Source: Ophiothrix spiculata (taxonomy: Eukaryota; Echinodermata; Ophiuroidea; Amphilepidida; Ophiotrichidae). Taken from it: DNA of 24,996 bases. The DNA lies in assembly GCA_000969725.1 (NCBI GenBank), contig JXSR01S007556.1; one strand, given 5' to 3'. The notes beneath the pieces were generated by a model that saw only the letters and a list, made by a program, of their open reading frames with translations, was not told the origin of the DNA and searched no databases. Of this stretch, positions 1-8,733 are shown piece after piece (position 1 is the stretch's first letter; each line of letters begins with the position of its first letter). Both the position numbers and the translations under genes were made by a program.

Positions 1-314
1 GTCTTGGTCGTTATATATTTCATTTCAGCTCACTGCGTGGTCAATATACGCCTCCAATTGCATTTCGATGATAGGTGCTTCATAACACGTCCTCAATATC
101 AATTGGGTCGATCAGGGAATGTTTGAAAGAGAACATGATGTATTCCCGTGATAGTGAAATTTGAGAAAAAGATAACATACGGTATTTTTATGCATCATTT
201 TTACCGGCCAAACTCAATATTGCGGAGGGATTGGGCGACTGCCACCCTGCCACGCCACTCGTTGTGATTTTGCAAGTGTTTGACTTGGCCATCTAATGTT
301 TCTACTTGCAAAAA
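1..314. other. No recognisable gene or repeat boundary
   Basis: I see no convincing coding exon, RNA gene or terminal repeat in these bases. The sequence is mildly AT-rich and ends at the left terminus of the element that starts at 315. Confidence 0.5.
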
Positions 315-759
315 TGTGACCCGTCATATCGAAAGGTACCTTAAGGGTCCCAAAATGAAAATGGATGTTTTGGTGTCATCTGAAAGATTGTATTTTAAGC
401 TTTAAAATGACACCTTGCTTTTGGTTATTTGATGTACCATTGCAAAGTTACATTCAAATTGGCAAAAGACATCGGGCTGATTCAGAAAACTATAGTTCTG
501 AGAAAATTGAGTTTAAAGTTTCTGTACTGGTAAAAATTGAATGGAGAAAGGATTTTTATATTGGTTTTTAAAAAAAAATTCTTATGTTTTGGATGTTGGA
601 ACCTGATTAATATGGTAGAATACACTTGAAAGGTAACGTTTCTGATGAAATTAGAAATTCGACCTTGGACGTGATTTTTGACTATGCTCAGCTTCAATGG
701 CCCGTATCTCGTAATTTACTTTGCCGGCCTAATGGTACCTTTCGATATGACGGGTCACA
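315..759. mobile_element. MITE-like element with 26-bp terminal inverted repeats
   Basis: The 26 bases at 315-340, beginning TGTGACCCGTCATATCGAAA, recur exactly as the reverse complement at 734-759. The 445 bases so enclosed hold no open frame with recognisable protein features. Perfect terminal inverted repeats around a short non-coding core are the hallmark of a non-autonomous DNA transposon. I could not find a convincing target-site duplication: the flanks are tgcaaaaa on the left and aatatgca on the right. The superfamily is therefore left open. The intact 26-bp match suggests a fairly young copy. Confidence 0.75.
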
Positions 760-1280
760 AATATGCAAAATAAATACTTTATATTCATCTAATAATAATT
801 TAAAACATTAATGGATAATCAGAAAACAGATTTTGTCCTTATATTTTCCTTCTACACATGGAAAATAAATAGAAGAAAGTTTAGCAATATGAATTTTAAT
901 TAAAACCAGGCATCGTTTTCCTTATATTTCCAAAATTAACACAAATGTATTGGTTGTATGACGTAAAAAAACAGGTCCACTTGTTATGTACCATAAAGTT
1001 TCATATTATGGGCATTGAATTGAAAATAAATTACGATTGAGAGATACATATTTGCATGAGTATGATTGTTTTAAAACATAAGATCAATTAAATGATAACA
1101 TTATTTAGAAATATGATACGAAGAATATACCCTATACGCAGTGTGTTATCATTGTTTATGATACGACATGAACAACGGTAAAAACTCGCAAGATTTCTCG
1201 CAAAACTGCTTCTGCTGTACAATGTAAAAATGCAGTATGAGCAAGTTTGAAACTTATAGATAACTCCATTGAACGTTAAA
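760..1280. other. AT-rich stretch, nothing recognised
   Basis: The stretch has no exon-like reading frame with splice borders, no terminal repeats and no tandem repeat that I can see. Stop codons are frequent in all frames. Confidence 0.5.
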
Positions 1281-1486
1281 GGTACGTTTACACTGTGACG
1301 AATTGGGGGTACGACAAGCAACGTAACCCTGCGAATAGCAATTTTTGAATTTTTAAAGTCAGTTAACGCTCATACACGCTGCTAGATACGCACACTAACG
1401 TTAGTATCAGTTGTTTTCAGTTACAACTTTTTAGTTGCAAATACGTTACCCTCCGTCGAAACAAGTCGTCACAGTGTAAACGCACC
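1281..1486. mobile_element. Short MITE with 21-bp inverted ends
   Basis: The left end at 1281-1301 (GGTACGTTTACACTGTGACG plus one base) matches the reverse complement of 1466-1486 at 20 of 21 positions. The right-hand version starts GGTGCGTTTACAC. The 206-bp body is non-coding. The flanks (gttaaa on the left, ataact on the right) give no clean target duplication, so the superfamily is undetermined. Confidence 0.7.
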
Positions 1487-1505
1487 ATAACTTTCACTTT
1501 AACCA

Positions 1506-2320
1506 ATGCTAGAAGGCTGTATATATATTCGTTTGGATTCGTTCGCCTCAATTATTCTTTAATTATGAAAGAGTATTGACAATTTTTTATAAATCCTTCA
1601 AGAATCATCTAAGAAAAGGAAAGTAACTGATCTGATTATGCAACCGGGGGAGGGGGGGGGGGGGGTTCTCAAAACATTTTTGTACGGGGTTGTGCCACGC
1701 AGACTTTGCGGTAAGGACCGTTCTCTATACCTAAAATTTTGCAACCCTTCACCATACCATTTTTCCGCAAAAAACACCCAATTTGGGTCAAATTGGCCGC
1801 TTTTTAAGCAAGTTTCCCAAAAAAACCACAATTTTTCCATTTGGGTGCATTAGGTCTGTGTCAAAACGATATACCTAAAATGGCAAAATTATACCCCAAA
1901 ACCGTAGCACATACCCGCATATCAACCTAATGTGAGAACCCCCCCCCCCACACACGGGATTATGTACATACTACGTTCTTACCTTATGAGGCAGATATTC
2001 TACGGAAAATCCCATGAGAATCCTTAGTGTTCCATTTACATTTGTATTTGCAAAATCTCAATCTCTAACAATAGTGAATACATTGCTTAGAGTCAAACAT
2101 GCAGACGGGTTTTCATACACAATTACTTTAGGTAATGCTTTTTATGCAATTTTGCTACAAGGAATAAAGTTATCCACGAAATCAAAACAGCATCAGCATC
2201 AGGAAACTAAAGTAATCTGACGTTGTGCTGCTTCGTTTTGGTGGTTAGATTCTACTCAATATTTCACGTGGGATATTTTCTTTACGTGTCACGTCATTTG
2301 ATCAAAATTAGCAATAATAG
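1506..2320 (+). repeat. Dispersed repeat, copy A (interrupted)
   Basis: This stretch is closely similar to the reverse complement of 22560-23052 (copy B), from ATGCTAGAAGGCTGTA at 1506 to about ATTTGATCAAAATTAGCA near 2312. Long runs are almost identical, for example 2080-2225, which includes CAGACGGGTTTTCATACACA. Copy A is longer because it carries a 317-bp insertion at 1641-1957 that copy B lacks. No protein family is recognisable. It is probably a non-autonomous transposon or a fragment of one, but I find no terminal repeats at its outer edges. Confidence 0.8.
1641..1957. mobile_element. G-run-ended MITE inserted in copy A, 7-bp target duplication
   Basis: GATTATG stands on both sides (1634-1640 and 1958-1964) of a 317-bp block. 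The related copy B reads straight through this point (gatctgatatgtacat in the same sense), so the block is an insertion with a short target duplication. Its ends are inverted: a G run followed by TTCTCA on the left, and TGAGAA followed by a C run on the right. The body includes GGGGTTGTGCCACGCAGACT. Open frames inside read off low-complexity sequence and are not genes. Confidence 0.8.
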
Positions 2321-2330
2321 AGCGTTCCAA

Positions 2331-2943
2331 AGTAACATTTGTGACTGAAAAATTTGAAAATTTCACTTTTAAATAGCCACAGATCCTAGTATAAACACTA
2401 CATTCACAAGTTTGTTGTTAATAATGGTGTTCACTGGTGTGATCAAGACATGTAGGGGTTAAAAGATTAAATTAATTGCCAACATACTGAGTAAAGTTCA
2501 TGTAACCTTCGGTAACGTTTGTGACATCGCACGGAAATGGTTTTTTTGCTCCAAATGACTTCAAAGTGAAAAATTCTCTGACATCTAAGCGAATTTTTAT
2601 TTCGCTTTTCATAGATGATGGATAACATATCTACACATATTACATAAAAGTAGTAGATAATTCTATAGACCATATCGATAATTGACATAATCCCGCCGTT
2701 GATGGGAGTAAATCCACAGAATCGGACGGGGAACGGAACTCAGAGCGAGAGCAAGTAGCGCGTTTAGTATACTTGGCCTCGTTCTGAGTTCCGATTTCCC
2801 GTCCGGTTCTGTGGATTTACCCCATCAACGGCGGGATTATGTCAATTATCGATATGGTCTATTGTCAGGATTTCTTTTAATGCAATAGTTTGTTTGGTAA
2901 CGTTTGTGACATTTCGGTGTAATGTTTTTGGTAACGTTTGTGA
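2331..2943 (+). repeat. Four scattered copies of a 15-bp motif, GGTAACGTTTGTGAC
   Basis: The motif occurs at 2511-2525, 2896-2910 and 2930-2943, with a diverged form (AGTAACATTTGTGAC) at 2331-2345. The copies share orientation and lie on both sides of the hairpin at 2666-2861. Spacing is irregular, so this is not an ordinary tandem array. It could be the remains of subterminal repeats of a DNA transposon. I see no coding sequence in this interval. Confidence 0.55.
2666..2861. mobile_element. Near-perfect hairpin element (about 82-bp arms)
   Basis: The left arm, starting TAGACCATATCGATAATTGA at 2666, is matched by the reverse complement of the right arm ending at 2861, over about 82 bases with only a few differences. 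A loop of roughly 30 bases around 2750-2778 separates the arms. TA dinucleotides sit at both ends, compatible with a TA target and a mariner-like MITE, but the TA is also part of the palindrome, so the exact target duplication is ambiguous. No coding capacity. Confidence 0.75.
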
Positions 2944-3133
2944 ATTAAAACATGTGCTTATTCATGCACAGACAGAAAATTTGTACAATTTCTGATTAGA
3001 AAATACGTTTCCCGTACCAAGTAACAACCGTATGAATGAAAAACCCGCTTAAAAGCTGATTTTTGCTTGAAGTCATTTTCACTGGAATGAGCCAGTATAT
3101 GGTCGCAGAAGCCAAGTCAAGTCAACGACGCAC

Positions 3134-3409
3134 TTCAGATTTCAGATTATTATAGATCATATAACATTGCAGCCTTGAGGCTGAATTGCATTAAACAATG
3201 ACGAAACAAGCAAGAAACATAGAAAAAAGCTAAGTACATTGAAGACAGTTAAGGAGTCAGTGATTAAACCCCAAAGAAAAGAGGGGCTGGCAAACTGGTT
3301 TTGATAGGAGCTATTCAACAAATTGATGTAAAACACCAGCGTACAAGCAGGCAGTTGAGTGAAATCACCGGTATTCCTAAACTTTCTTCCATAAATTCAA
3401 ATTCTTCTA
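3134..3409 (-). mobile_element. LINE (CR1-like) 3' segment, downstream of the CACTG insertion
   Basis: Read on the minus strand, this is the 3' part of the LINE remnant whose reverse-transcriptase part lies at 4464-5040. It gives a basic stretch (GRKFRNTGDFTQLPACTLVF), then a hydrophobic run (VFNVLSFF) and a 3' region with CAGCCTCAAGGCTGCAATGT. It ends in two copies of ATCTGAA at about 3134-3152. Short tandem 3' tails of this kind are typical of CR1-clade LINEs. The join to the RT part is an inference from position, strand and the TA duplication of the element between them. Confidence 0.55.
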
Positions 3410-4461
3410 CACTGAAAATTGTGTTTCATCATTTGACAAATAATAAGTTGTCATGAAAATGGTCTAGTATGACAAACTATAATTTGTCGTGGAATTCGTC
3501 ATACAAGTATTGAACGACGAATTAAAATTAGTCATGAAAAACGGTCTAGTATGACGACTTTCTCATGACAATTAGTCATGCTGAAAAATTAGTTTGTCAT
3601 GAGAAAAAAATAATTTGTCATGCAAGAATAATAATTTGTCACATAATTTGTCAAGTGACACTAGTTTTGTTTTCGGTAGACTAATTCCATTTATGGCTCA
3701 ATCCATGTGAAATCAACGAGATGAAACACTCAGGTTCTGCTTGCAGGTTTTGCAATGGCTGTCTGGTCTAGTCAATCCAGCCTGGACCTCGCAAGCAAAC
3801 GCAAAGCGTGCGCCTACGTCGCTTGCTTGTGAGGTCCATCTAGATGGACTAGTCTGGTCAGAATCTGATGATGAAGTATGAGTAAGCTTAAGTATGAGTA
3901 CGGGAATTCTGAGTCCTCAGTCCAGTAGTGTTGTTGTGTCCGACTCCGAATCCAAGGCGGTCTGGTCGGAATGTGATGATAGGCTAGGTATAAACCTAAC
4001 CTGGAAGTGTTGTTCTATCCGAATCCAAAGAGGTGTTGTCTCTAATTGTCCTGCTGTGCAATCGACTCGAGAATAAAACGCCACGCCACTTCTTGAAGGT
4101 ACGGAAACCCGTTATATACGATATCCGATTCGCCATGCAAATTCGTCAGCTCTCAGGTATGGTTAGTCGTGCTCAAAGAAGTTTGTCAACATAGCTTGTC
4201 ATGCCTTCATTAGTTCGTCTTTCCCTTGGCTCATGACAATGTGCATTTGTCAATTAACGAAAAGTACATTTGTCAATCGTTCAAACTCGTCCTGCACAGA
4301 TTTGTAATTCGTAAAGTTACAAAAATGGTTTGACCTGCATTTGTTTTCGTTTGGCATGCGCCCGCAAATATCGTCAAGCAACGAATAAGGAGAAATTCAC
4401 TTGCATGACTAATTTACAACCCCTGTTTTCCACCACGTTTGACGAAATAATGTTTTCAGTG
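3410..4461. mobile_element. CACTG-ended non-autonomous transposon with subterminal repeat arrays
   Basis: The ends are CACTGAAAA at 3410-3418 and TTTTCAGTG at 4453-4461, flanked by TA on both sides (3408-3409 and 4462-4463). Both flanks are packed with a 9-10 base motif, roughly TTTGTCATG or TTCGTCATG in both orientations. There are about a dozen copies at 3425-3660 and more at 4180-4450. CACTR termini, very short target duplications and dense subterminal motifs are features of the CACTA/EnSpm superfamily, so I assign it there by inference; no transposase is seen. The middle (3660-4180) is less AT-rich, contains a hairpin at about 3763-3860, and twice reads like VWSESDDE (near 3855 and 3963), possibly degraded transposase or captured exon sequence. 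Confidence 0.7.
3763..3860. repeat. Imperfect hairpin inside the CACTG element
   Basis: GGACCTCGCAAGCAA (about 3784-3798) pairs with TTGCTTGTGAGGTCC (about 3824-3838). The pairing continues outward with gaps (GTCTGGTCTAGTC against GACTAGTCTGG). The stem is more GC-rich than its surroundings. It may be a separate small insertion within the larger element or part of its own structure. Confidence 0.55.
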
Positions 4462-4463
4462 TA

Positions 4464-4846
4464 GGTGGGTGCAAATTGCAAGTGCGAGCAGATTTGGATA
4501 GAGAACAAGCAAATGTTCCTCCCTCCTAGAAGAGAGAGAAAGTTGCTAATTTCCAAACATGTAGTGCATTATTATAAGATGTGTATTCAAAAGCCCAAAA
4601 TGATTCTGGAAGTCCTCTATTGGATACTCTCATGCATACGAGAGTGCTTGTCCGTAATCATGGTAATGGACGCATGCCATATCACATCAGAATATTCCAA
4701 GAGAGGGCAAATATAACCAGTATAAACATTGAAAAGTTCAACTGAGTTGAATCCAAACTTCTTAAGGTTGCGAAGCATGAAACGACAAAGAGAAGCTTTG
4801 GTGCACTTTGAAGCAACATGAGTATCCAATTTCAGATCGTTTTGGA
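4464..4846 (-). pseudogene. LINE reverse-transcriptase C-terminal fragment (CR1/Jockey group), decayed
   Basis: On the minus strand the longest open part is 4619-4829 and reads like the end of a non-LTR retrotransposon reverse transcriptase. Phrases include KASLCRFMLRNLKKFGF and VYTGYICPLLEYSDVIWHAS, closely matching the usual form in which LRxLKRFG is followed by VYxGYIRPLLEYADVVWHSS. The same frame continues past stop codons at 4617-4619 and three more downstream (RTSRIILGF, then NICLFSIQICSHLQFAPT), corresponding to the IQKRASRIILG and LCLxF...SPQF region of intact elements. The upstream part continues across the hAT-like insertion into 4995-5040. The copy has no start, is 5' truncated and carries several stops, so it is dead. 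The exact clade (CR1, L2 or Jockey) is not settled by this short stretch. Confidence 0.8.
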
Positions 4847-4994
4847 CAGTGTTTCCGCTTTTGAGCTTGCGTCAATTCGAGCAAGTTCAATAAAGCTCAA
4901 AAACATCTTTTTGACAAATTTTCAGAAACTCGTTGCGCCAATTTTCACCGCTCCTGCGCCAATGGCGCGCCATACGGCCTTAGCGGAAACACTG
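4847..4994. mobile_element. hAT-like MITE with perfect 8-bp target duplication
   Basis: The ends are CAGTGTTTCCGCT at 4847-4859 and its reverse complement AGCGGAAACACTG ending at 4994. GTTTTGGA is present on both sides (4839-4846 and 4995-5002). An 8-bp duplication with CAGTG-type ends is diagnostic of hAT elements. The 148-bp body is non-coding. The element lies inside the reverse-transcriptase coding stretch of the LINE, between the codons for RIQN and DLKLDTH, so it arrived after the LINE. Confidence 0.9.
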
Positions 4995-5040
4995 GTTTTG
5001 GATGCGGATACCAAGCACTTTAGCAGAAGAGACAAAATTA
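4995..5040 (-). pseudogene. Upstream piece of the LINE reverse transcriptase
   Basis: The minus strand reads INFVSSAKVLGIRIQN and, once the hAT-like insertion and one copy of its target duplication are set aside, runs on into DLKLDTHVASKCTKA at 4846-4790. The pattern of a short KVLG motif, an IQNDL turn and a HV helix is common in the thumb region of CR1/Jockey reverse transcriptases. The LINE sequence stops where the next inverted-repeat element begins at 5041. Confidence 0.7.
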
Positions 5041-5190
5041 ATTGGCATATTTTCGCCGCTGAGGTATATCTCCACTCATAACGTAGCCTTGTAGGTATCT
5101 GCGTGTCAATTTATCACGATGCATCGCGTAATATATACATAAATTGGCATCGTTGTGTGTGCGGATTATCAGCGGCGAAAATATGCCAAT
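5041..5190. mobile_element. MITE with 22-bp inverted ends
   Basis: ATTGGCATATTTTCGCCGCT (plus two bases) at 5041-5062 is repeated exactly in reverse complement at 5169-5190. The middle carries ACGATGCATCGCG (about 5117-5129). The same core and a related right flank (AGGAATGGTCT) occur in the shorter copy at 8196-8300, so the two belong to one family. Non-coding. Confidence 0.75.
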
Positions 5191-5434
5191 TACAGGAATG
5201 GTCTCAAGAAATCATTTGATTTTCAGTCTACAACGTTAGTTATTCCTAGCGTCTTGTTTGATATTATCAAGAATATTATTATGTATACAATATTTGATCA
5301 CATTTCGGTGAATCTGATAGTATCAGCTTAACTTACCCTGACGAATAGGCCTACATAACAGCGACATTGTAAGTTGTGGAATTTTTAACAGTACATTTCT
5401 TGCAAATTAAAACAAAAAGAGGAAAACATGAGTA

Positions 5435-5718
5435 TGGGTACGGTCAAAACAAAGTCGGCCTTCAAACAAAATGTTCGCTACCAAACATTTGATCATGACG
5501 TGAAAATGACGATTGACTCCAAATAAAATAACTTCAACACCGAGTTGAGACCAAATAAAATTTCGCGCTAAATTGAACATGTATTGAATTGCCATGTGCA
5601 TTGCCTCAAATGTTTGTTACCGGTTTATACTTTAAATTCGATCGCGAATATTTGGTGACGTCACGTCCAAATGTTTGGTAGCGAAAATTTTATTTGGAGG
5701 CCGACTATGTTTTAACCC
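5435..5718. mobile_element. MITE with about 60-bp inverted ends, TA flanks
   Basis: The left end (about 5435-5500, with AGTCGGCC and TTCGCTACCAAACATTTG) matches the reverse complement of the right end (about 5655-5718, with CAAATGTTTGGTAGCGAAAA). TA lies immediately outside both ends (5433-5434, 5719-5720). A TA target suggests a mariner/Tc1-type MITE. Several copies of CCAAATAAAA-like sequence occur in between. No coding capacity. Confidence 0.75.
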
Positions 5719-6579
5719 TATTAGATACGATGTAAGAGTACGTGCTGTTAATAATCTTGAAGCCGCGTCTGTTAAAGTGATTTTTTTCATTCGATAAAAT
5801 CACTCTAAAGGAGCCTCATCATCATTATGATAAGTAACGTCTGACTAGTTTGGTAGGTGTAACGTAGTTACATCACAATTCACAGGGAATGAACCCCCCC
5901 CCCACCCCCTTTCCTCTTCTCACAGTAAGTAATCAGGTTTTGTATAAATTGAACAACGTGCGTACTCACTGTCGCTTCAGGCCATGTGTTAACTCTACAT
6001 TAAGAAGTAGAAAGATTTTAAGAAAACAATGCATTGCCTACCGTATGAAATCCAAACTGTCTTTCTGGTTAGCTCTATGTATTATTAAACTGACTTTAAG
6101 GAAAAGTGTGGTTCCTCCTGTTGTATGTAGAATTGGTCGTAGATTTAAGGGTTATGTACTTAAAAACCATTTTCTATAATAAATTAATTGCTAAACCATA
6201 ATAATTCGGTGGTCGTATTTCATGTAGACCAAAGTTTTTGATCAAATGTCATAAAAATCTTTTTTTGTTCAATTTGCATTTTGTAGAAACGTCTTACTTG
6301 AAATATTAAATGTCAAACTTTAAACTTTTCACGTATTGTTATCTTGAACAATATGAAAAACATCAAAAAACAAACATTTGAAAAGGCTTCATCTAAACAT
6401 GATTGTTTCTCCAATTATTGCTAAATTTAAATCATTTTTGAAGCAAATTTCCCTTAAATTCACCATATTTAATCTGTGATGGAACCGGACTGATCGGAGA
6501 AATCATACCCAAACCCCGAAAGGCAGGTACATGTATCACCACCTTAGTACGAGTATCCAATCGGATGAACAATTGAATA

Positions 6580-7007
6580 CGACAGTACCAGAAAACCCCA
6601 ACTCCAATAGCTCCCTTCTGTAAATTATACCTACATAATATAAATGCATAAAAATCTCTGAAAATGCTTTAACATCACTATTAAAGCATTTCCATGTCTT
6701 TATCCCAACAATAGTGTCACATTTGACCTTGTAGTTGACTTTTAGACATTTGCTATAGTTGCATAGTTGCTATGTTTGAACAGCCAGTACAAAAAAAAAA
6801 ACTCCAAGAGCTCCTTTCTGCAACTATATACTATAACAATTATCTAACAATATCTAAAACAGTCAACTACAAGGTCAAATGTGACACTGTGATTGGGATA
6901 GAGACATGTTATGCCTTTTAGTGATGTGAAAGCATTTACAGAGATTTGTTTGCATTTACATTTTTACAGAAGGGAGCTATTGAGTTGGTTTTTTTCTTGT
7001 ACTGGCG
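6580..7007. mobile_element. TA-flanked foldback MITE with about 160-bp arms
   Basis: The arms at about 6580-6740 and 6850-7007 are reverse complements with modest divergence. They end CGACAGTACCAG on the left and CTGGCG on the right, with TA outside each end (6578-6579, 7008-7009). Unit 3 lacks the block: the flanking sequences GGATGAACAATT and CCAACATGTCAACAT are close together at about 13887-13945. A third copy of the terminal motif, CCAGTAC followed by an A run and GAGCTCC, lies internally at about 6785-6825. Non-coding; probably mariner-like by its target. Confidence 0.85.
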
Positions 7008-7336
7008 TATTTAATTATTAGTATGCTGCCAACATGTCAACATCCGACATCTCCTTATAAAAATCAGGTTAATTTTATATTTTCTGTATTATCAGTTTCT
7101 TCAATCAAAGTTTGGGCTTTTACCTCTTTTCGATATTTAAAACGAGAGTAGTAATATTATCTAATTATTTATAAGGAACTTATTTTTGAAATGATACAAA
7201 TGCCAATTTGTCAACTTTTTCATAAACAATGTCAATTTGTATTACAATATATACAAGACGCTGCACTTTTTTCTTTAATAAAGTTTTCTTGCAAAAAGTG
7301 AGGTAAATTTCTGAAATCAATCAGAAACCGGATGCT

Positions 7337-7432
7337 ATGTGCATCTCATGTCAACAAAATAATACCTGTCACTGTAAGCATTATAAAGGATTTGATTATT
7401 TTGTGTGTAAAAATCTCGTAAAAATAAATTAA
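7337..7432 (+). other. Cysteine-rich micro-ORF in module Q, unit 1
   Basis: The 31-codon frame starts MCISCQQNNTCHCK and ends FVCKNLVKIN before a stop. The same frame and stop occur in unit 2, with a single amino-acid change (H to Y). The cysteine spacing is C-x2-C-x5-C-x-C and a later C. Unit 3 does not keep the frame. I regard it as an unproven coding candidate and more likely a chance frame in a repeat. Confidence 0.2.
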
Positions 7433-8195
7433 TCTGAATATCTAATGATAGAGATATCAGAGATATGAATTTTAATTGACGTTTGTCATATTGATTAAAT
7501 GAGACAAGAGTTGCTTCCAGCACCTGCCTATGATTGAATGGGTCGTAACTTTTTGAACAAAATCTACGCATTATAATGTCATATGAAACAGCTCAACATT
7601 AAGTTGAATTTTTACTTTGATTCTGTTTTGCTTTCTGGAACAACTTTATTGTTTGGAGCACAATAATGCAAAGTGAATTATGTTTTCATGTTTGACTTGA
7701 AAGAATATATTCGATAGTAGGAGATTTTCATTTAAAAATACAAATTTAGTAAATGGAACACCGTGAATGCTCGAGGGAATCCACGGGATAATGCCACCAG
7801 TATGTCATGACAAAACACATTACTATAGGAGTTTATATTCTTCGTATCTTTTTTCATATATCGATTGTTCGATAACATGTTGAATCACTCAATGCCAACC
7901 AATAAAAGCATGTTTCTGTCAATTGTAATATGTGTTATGATTTATATTTTTAATTTGACACTTTATGAAACGTGGAAATCGTTCCATTTTGTTGCATAGC
8001 ATTTCATTTTTTTATGATAGTAAATATCTAATGTGATCATTTGTCAATGTTCAATTATTGTGTTCCAACTCACCACTATGAAATTACGGCAATCATGACA
8101 TTATGCAAACATATTCTATATCTTTTTTCAAATAACCAACAGAATATGGGCAAAGGGGTCACAACAGACCTTGAATCAAGACTACGACCAATTAT

Positions 8196-8300
8196 AGACC
8201 ACTCCTATAATTGGGCCGCTGAGTAGTAACGATGCATCGCGTGATGCTTAATACTGCTTCTTTATGCGTAAGAAAATGCGTAATTTTATAGGAATGGTCT
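8196..8300. mobile_element. Short MITE related to the one at 5041-5190
   Basis: AGACCACTCCTATAATTGGG at 8196 pairs with the reverse complement of the right end (AATTTTATAGGAATGGTCT, ending at 8300). The core holds ACGATGCATCGCG, as at 5117-5129. A still shorter remnant of the same ends sits at about 12903-12940. All three lie at the upstream edge of a long repeat unit, so this may be the true left end of that family. Confidence 0.65.
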
Positions 8301-8541
8301 CTACAGTGCGATAATCTAAAAATCATTTAGATTATAAGTCTACAAATTTCGTTTTTCCTAGCGTTTTGTTTGCTTTTTTGTTTGAGCTTTCACCTCATTT
8401 CGATATCTAAAACAAGAGTAATAATATTATTTATAAGGAACGTATTTTTGATATGATACAGATGCCAATTTATCGTCTTTTCCATAAACGATGTTAATTT
8501 CTATTACATCATAAAGCTTACAAGATGCTCCAAATTTTCCT

Positions 8542-8733
8542 TTGATAAAAGTTTTCTTCCAAATATCAGGTAAATTTTATACTTTATGTGTCATAAGTTT
8601 GCCTCATCACATTGAAATCAACCGAAAACCGGATGCTATGTGCATCTCATGTCAACAAAATAATACCTGTCACTGTAAGTATTACAAAGGATTTGATTAT
8701 TTTGTGTGTAAAAATCTCGTAAAAATAAATTAA
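8542..8733 (+). other. Cysteine-rich small ORF in module Q, unit 2
   Basis: A 63-codon frame whose second half matches the 31-codon frame of unit 1 (CISCQQNNTC, then a stop after LVKIN). Its upstream half (MIKVFFQISGKFYTL) has no in-frame counterpart in unit 1, where an in-frame stop precedes the shared part. No homologous family recognised. Low-confidence coding candidate. Confidence 0.2.

Larger units (their letters stand above)
5192..8110 (+). repeat. Long dispersed repeat, unit 1 (modules P and Q)
   Basis: This is the first of three direct copies of a long sequence of unknown family. It starts near AGGAATGGTCT. Module P (about 5765-6578) matches 13060-13890 and, inverted, 21236-21560. 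Module Q (about 7016-8110) matches 8360-9390 and 13925-15260. Identity is roughly 90% or better over long runs (my estimate by eye). Unit 1 carries two extra insertions, at 5435-5718 and 6580-7007. It fades out near 8110, short of the end reached by units 2 and 3. Open frames inside, including a basic one at 5889-6179, are not kept open in the other copies. A large non-autonomous transposon family is the best guess. Confidence 0.75.

Noticed and set aside
3230-3400. Plus-strand reading resembling a transposase helix-turn-helix (RTSRQLSEITGIPKLSS)
   Set aside because: It is broken by nearby stops, and the same bases fit better as the minus-strand 3' part of the LINE remnant.
5889-6179. 96-codon plus-strand frame with a basic C-terminus in module P
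   Set aside because: The frame is not kept in unit 3 or in the inverted fragment at 21236-21560, and its start lies in a C-run.
7335-7571. Minus-strand frame similar to 14500-14736
   Set aside because: The similarity is simply that of the repeat. Unit 2 has an in-frame stop, and units 1 and 3 drift out of frame with each other in the second half.
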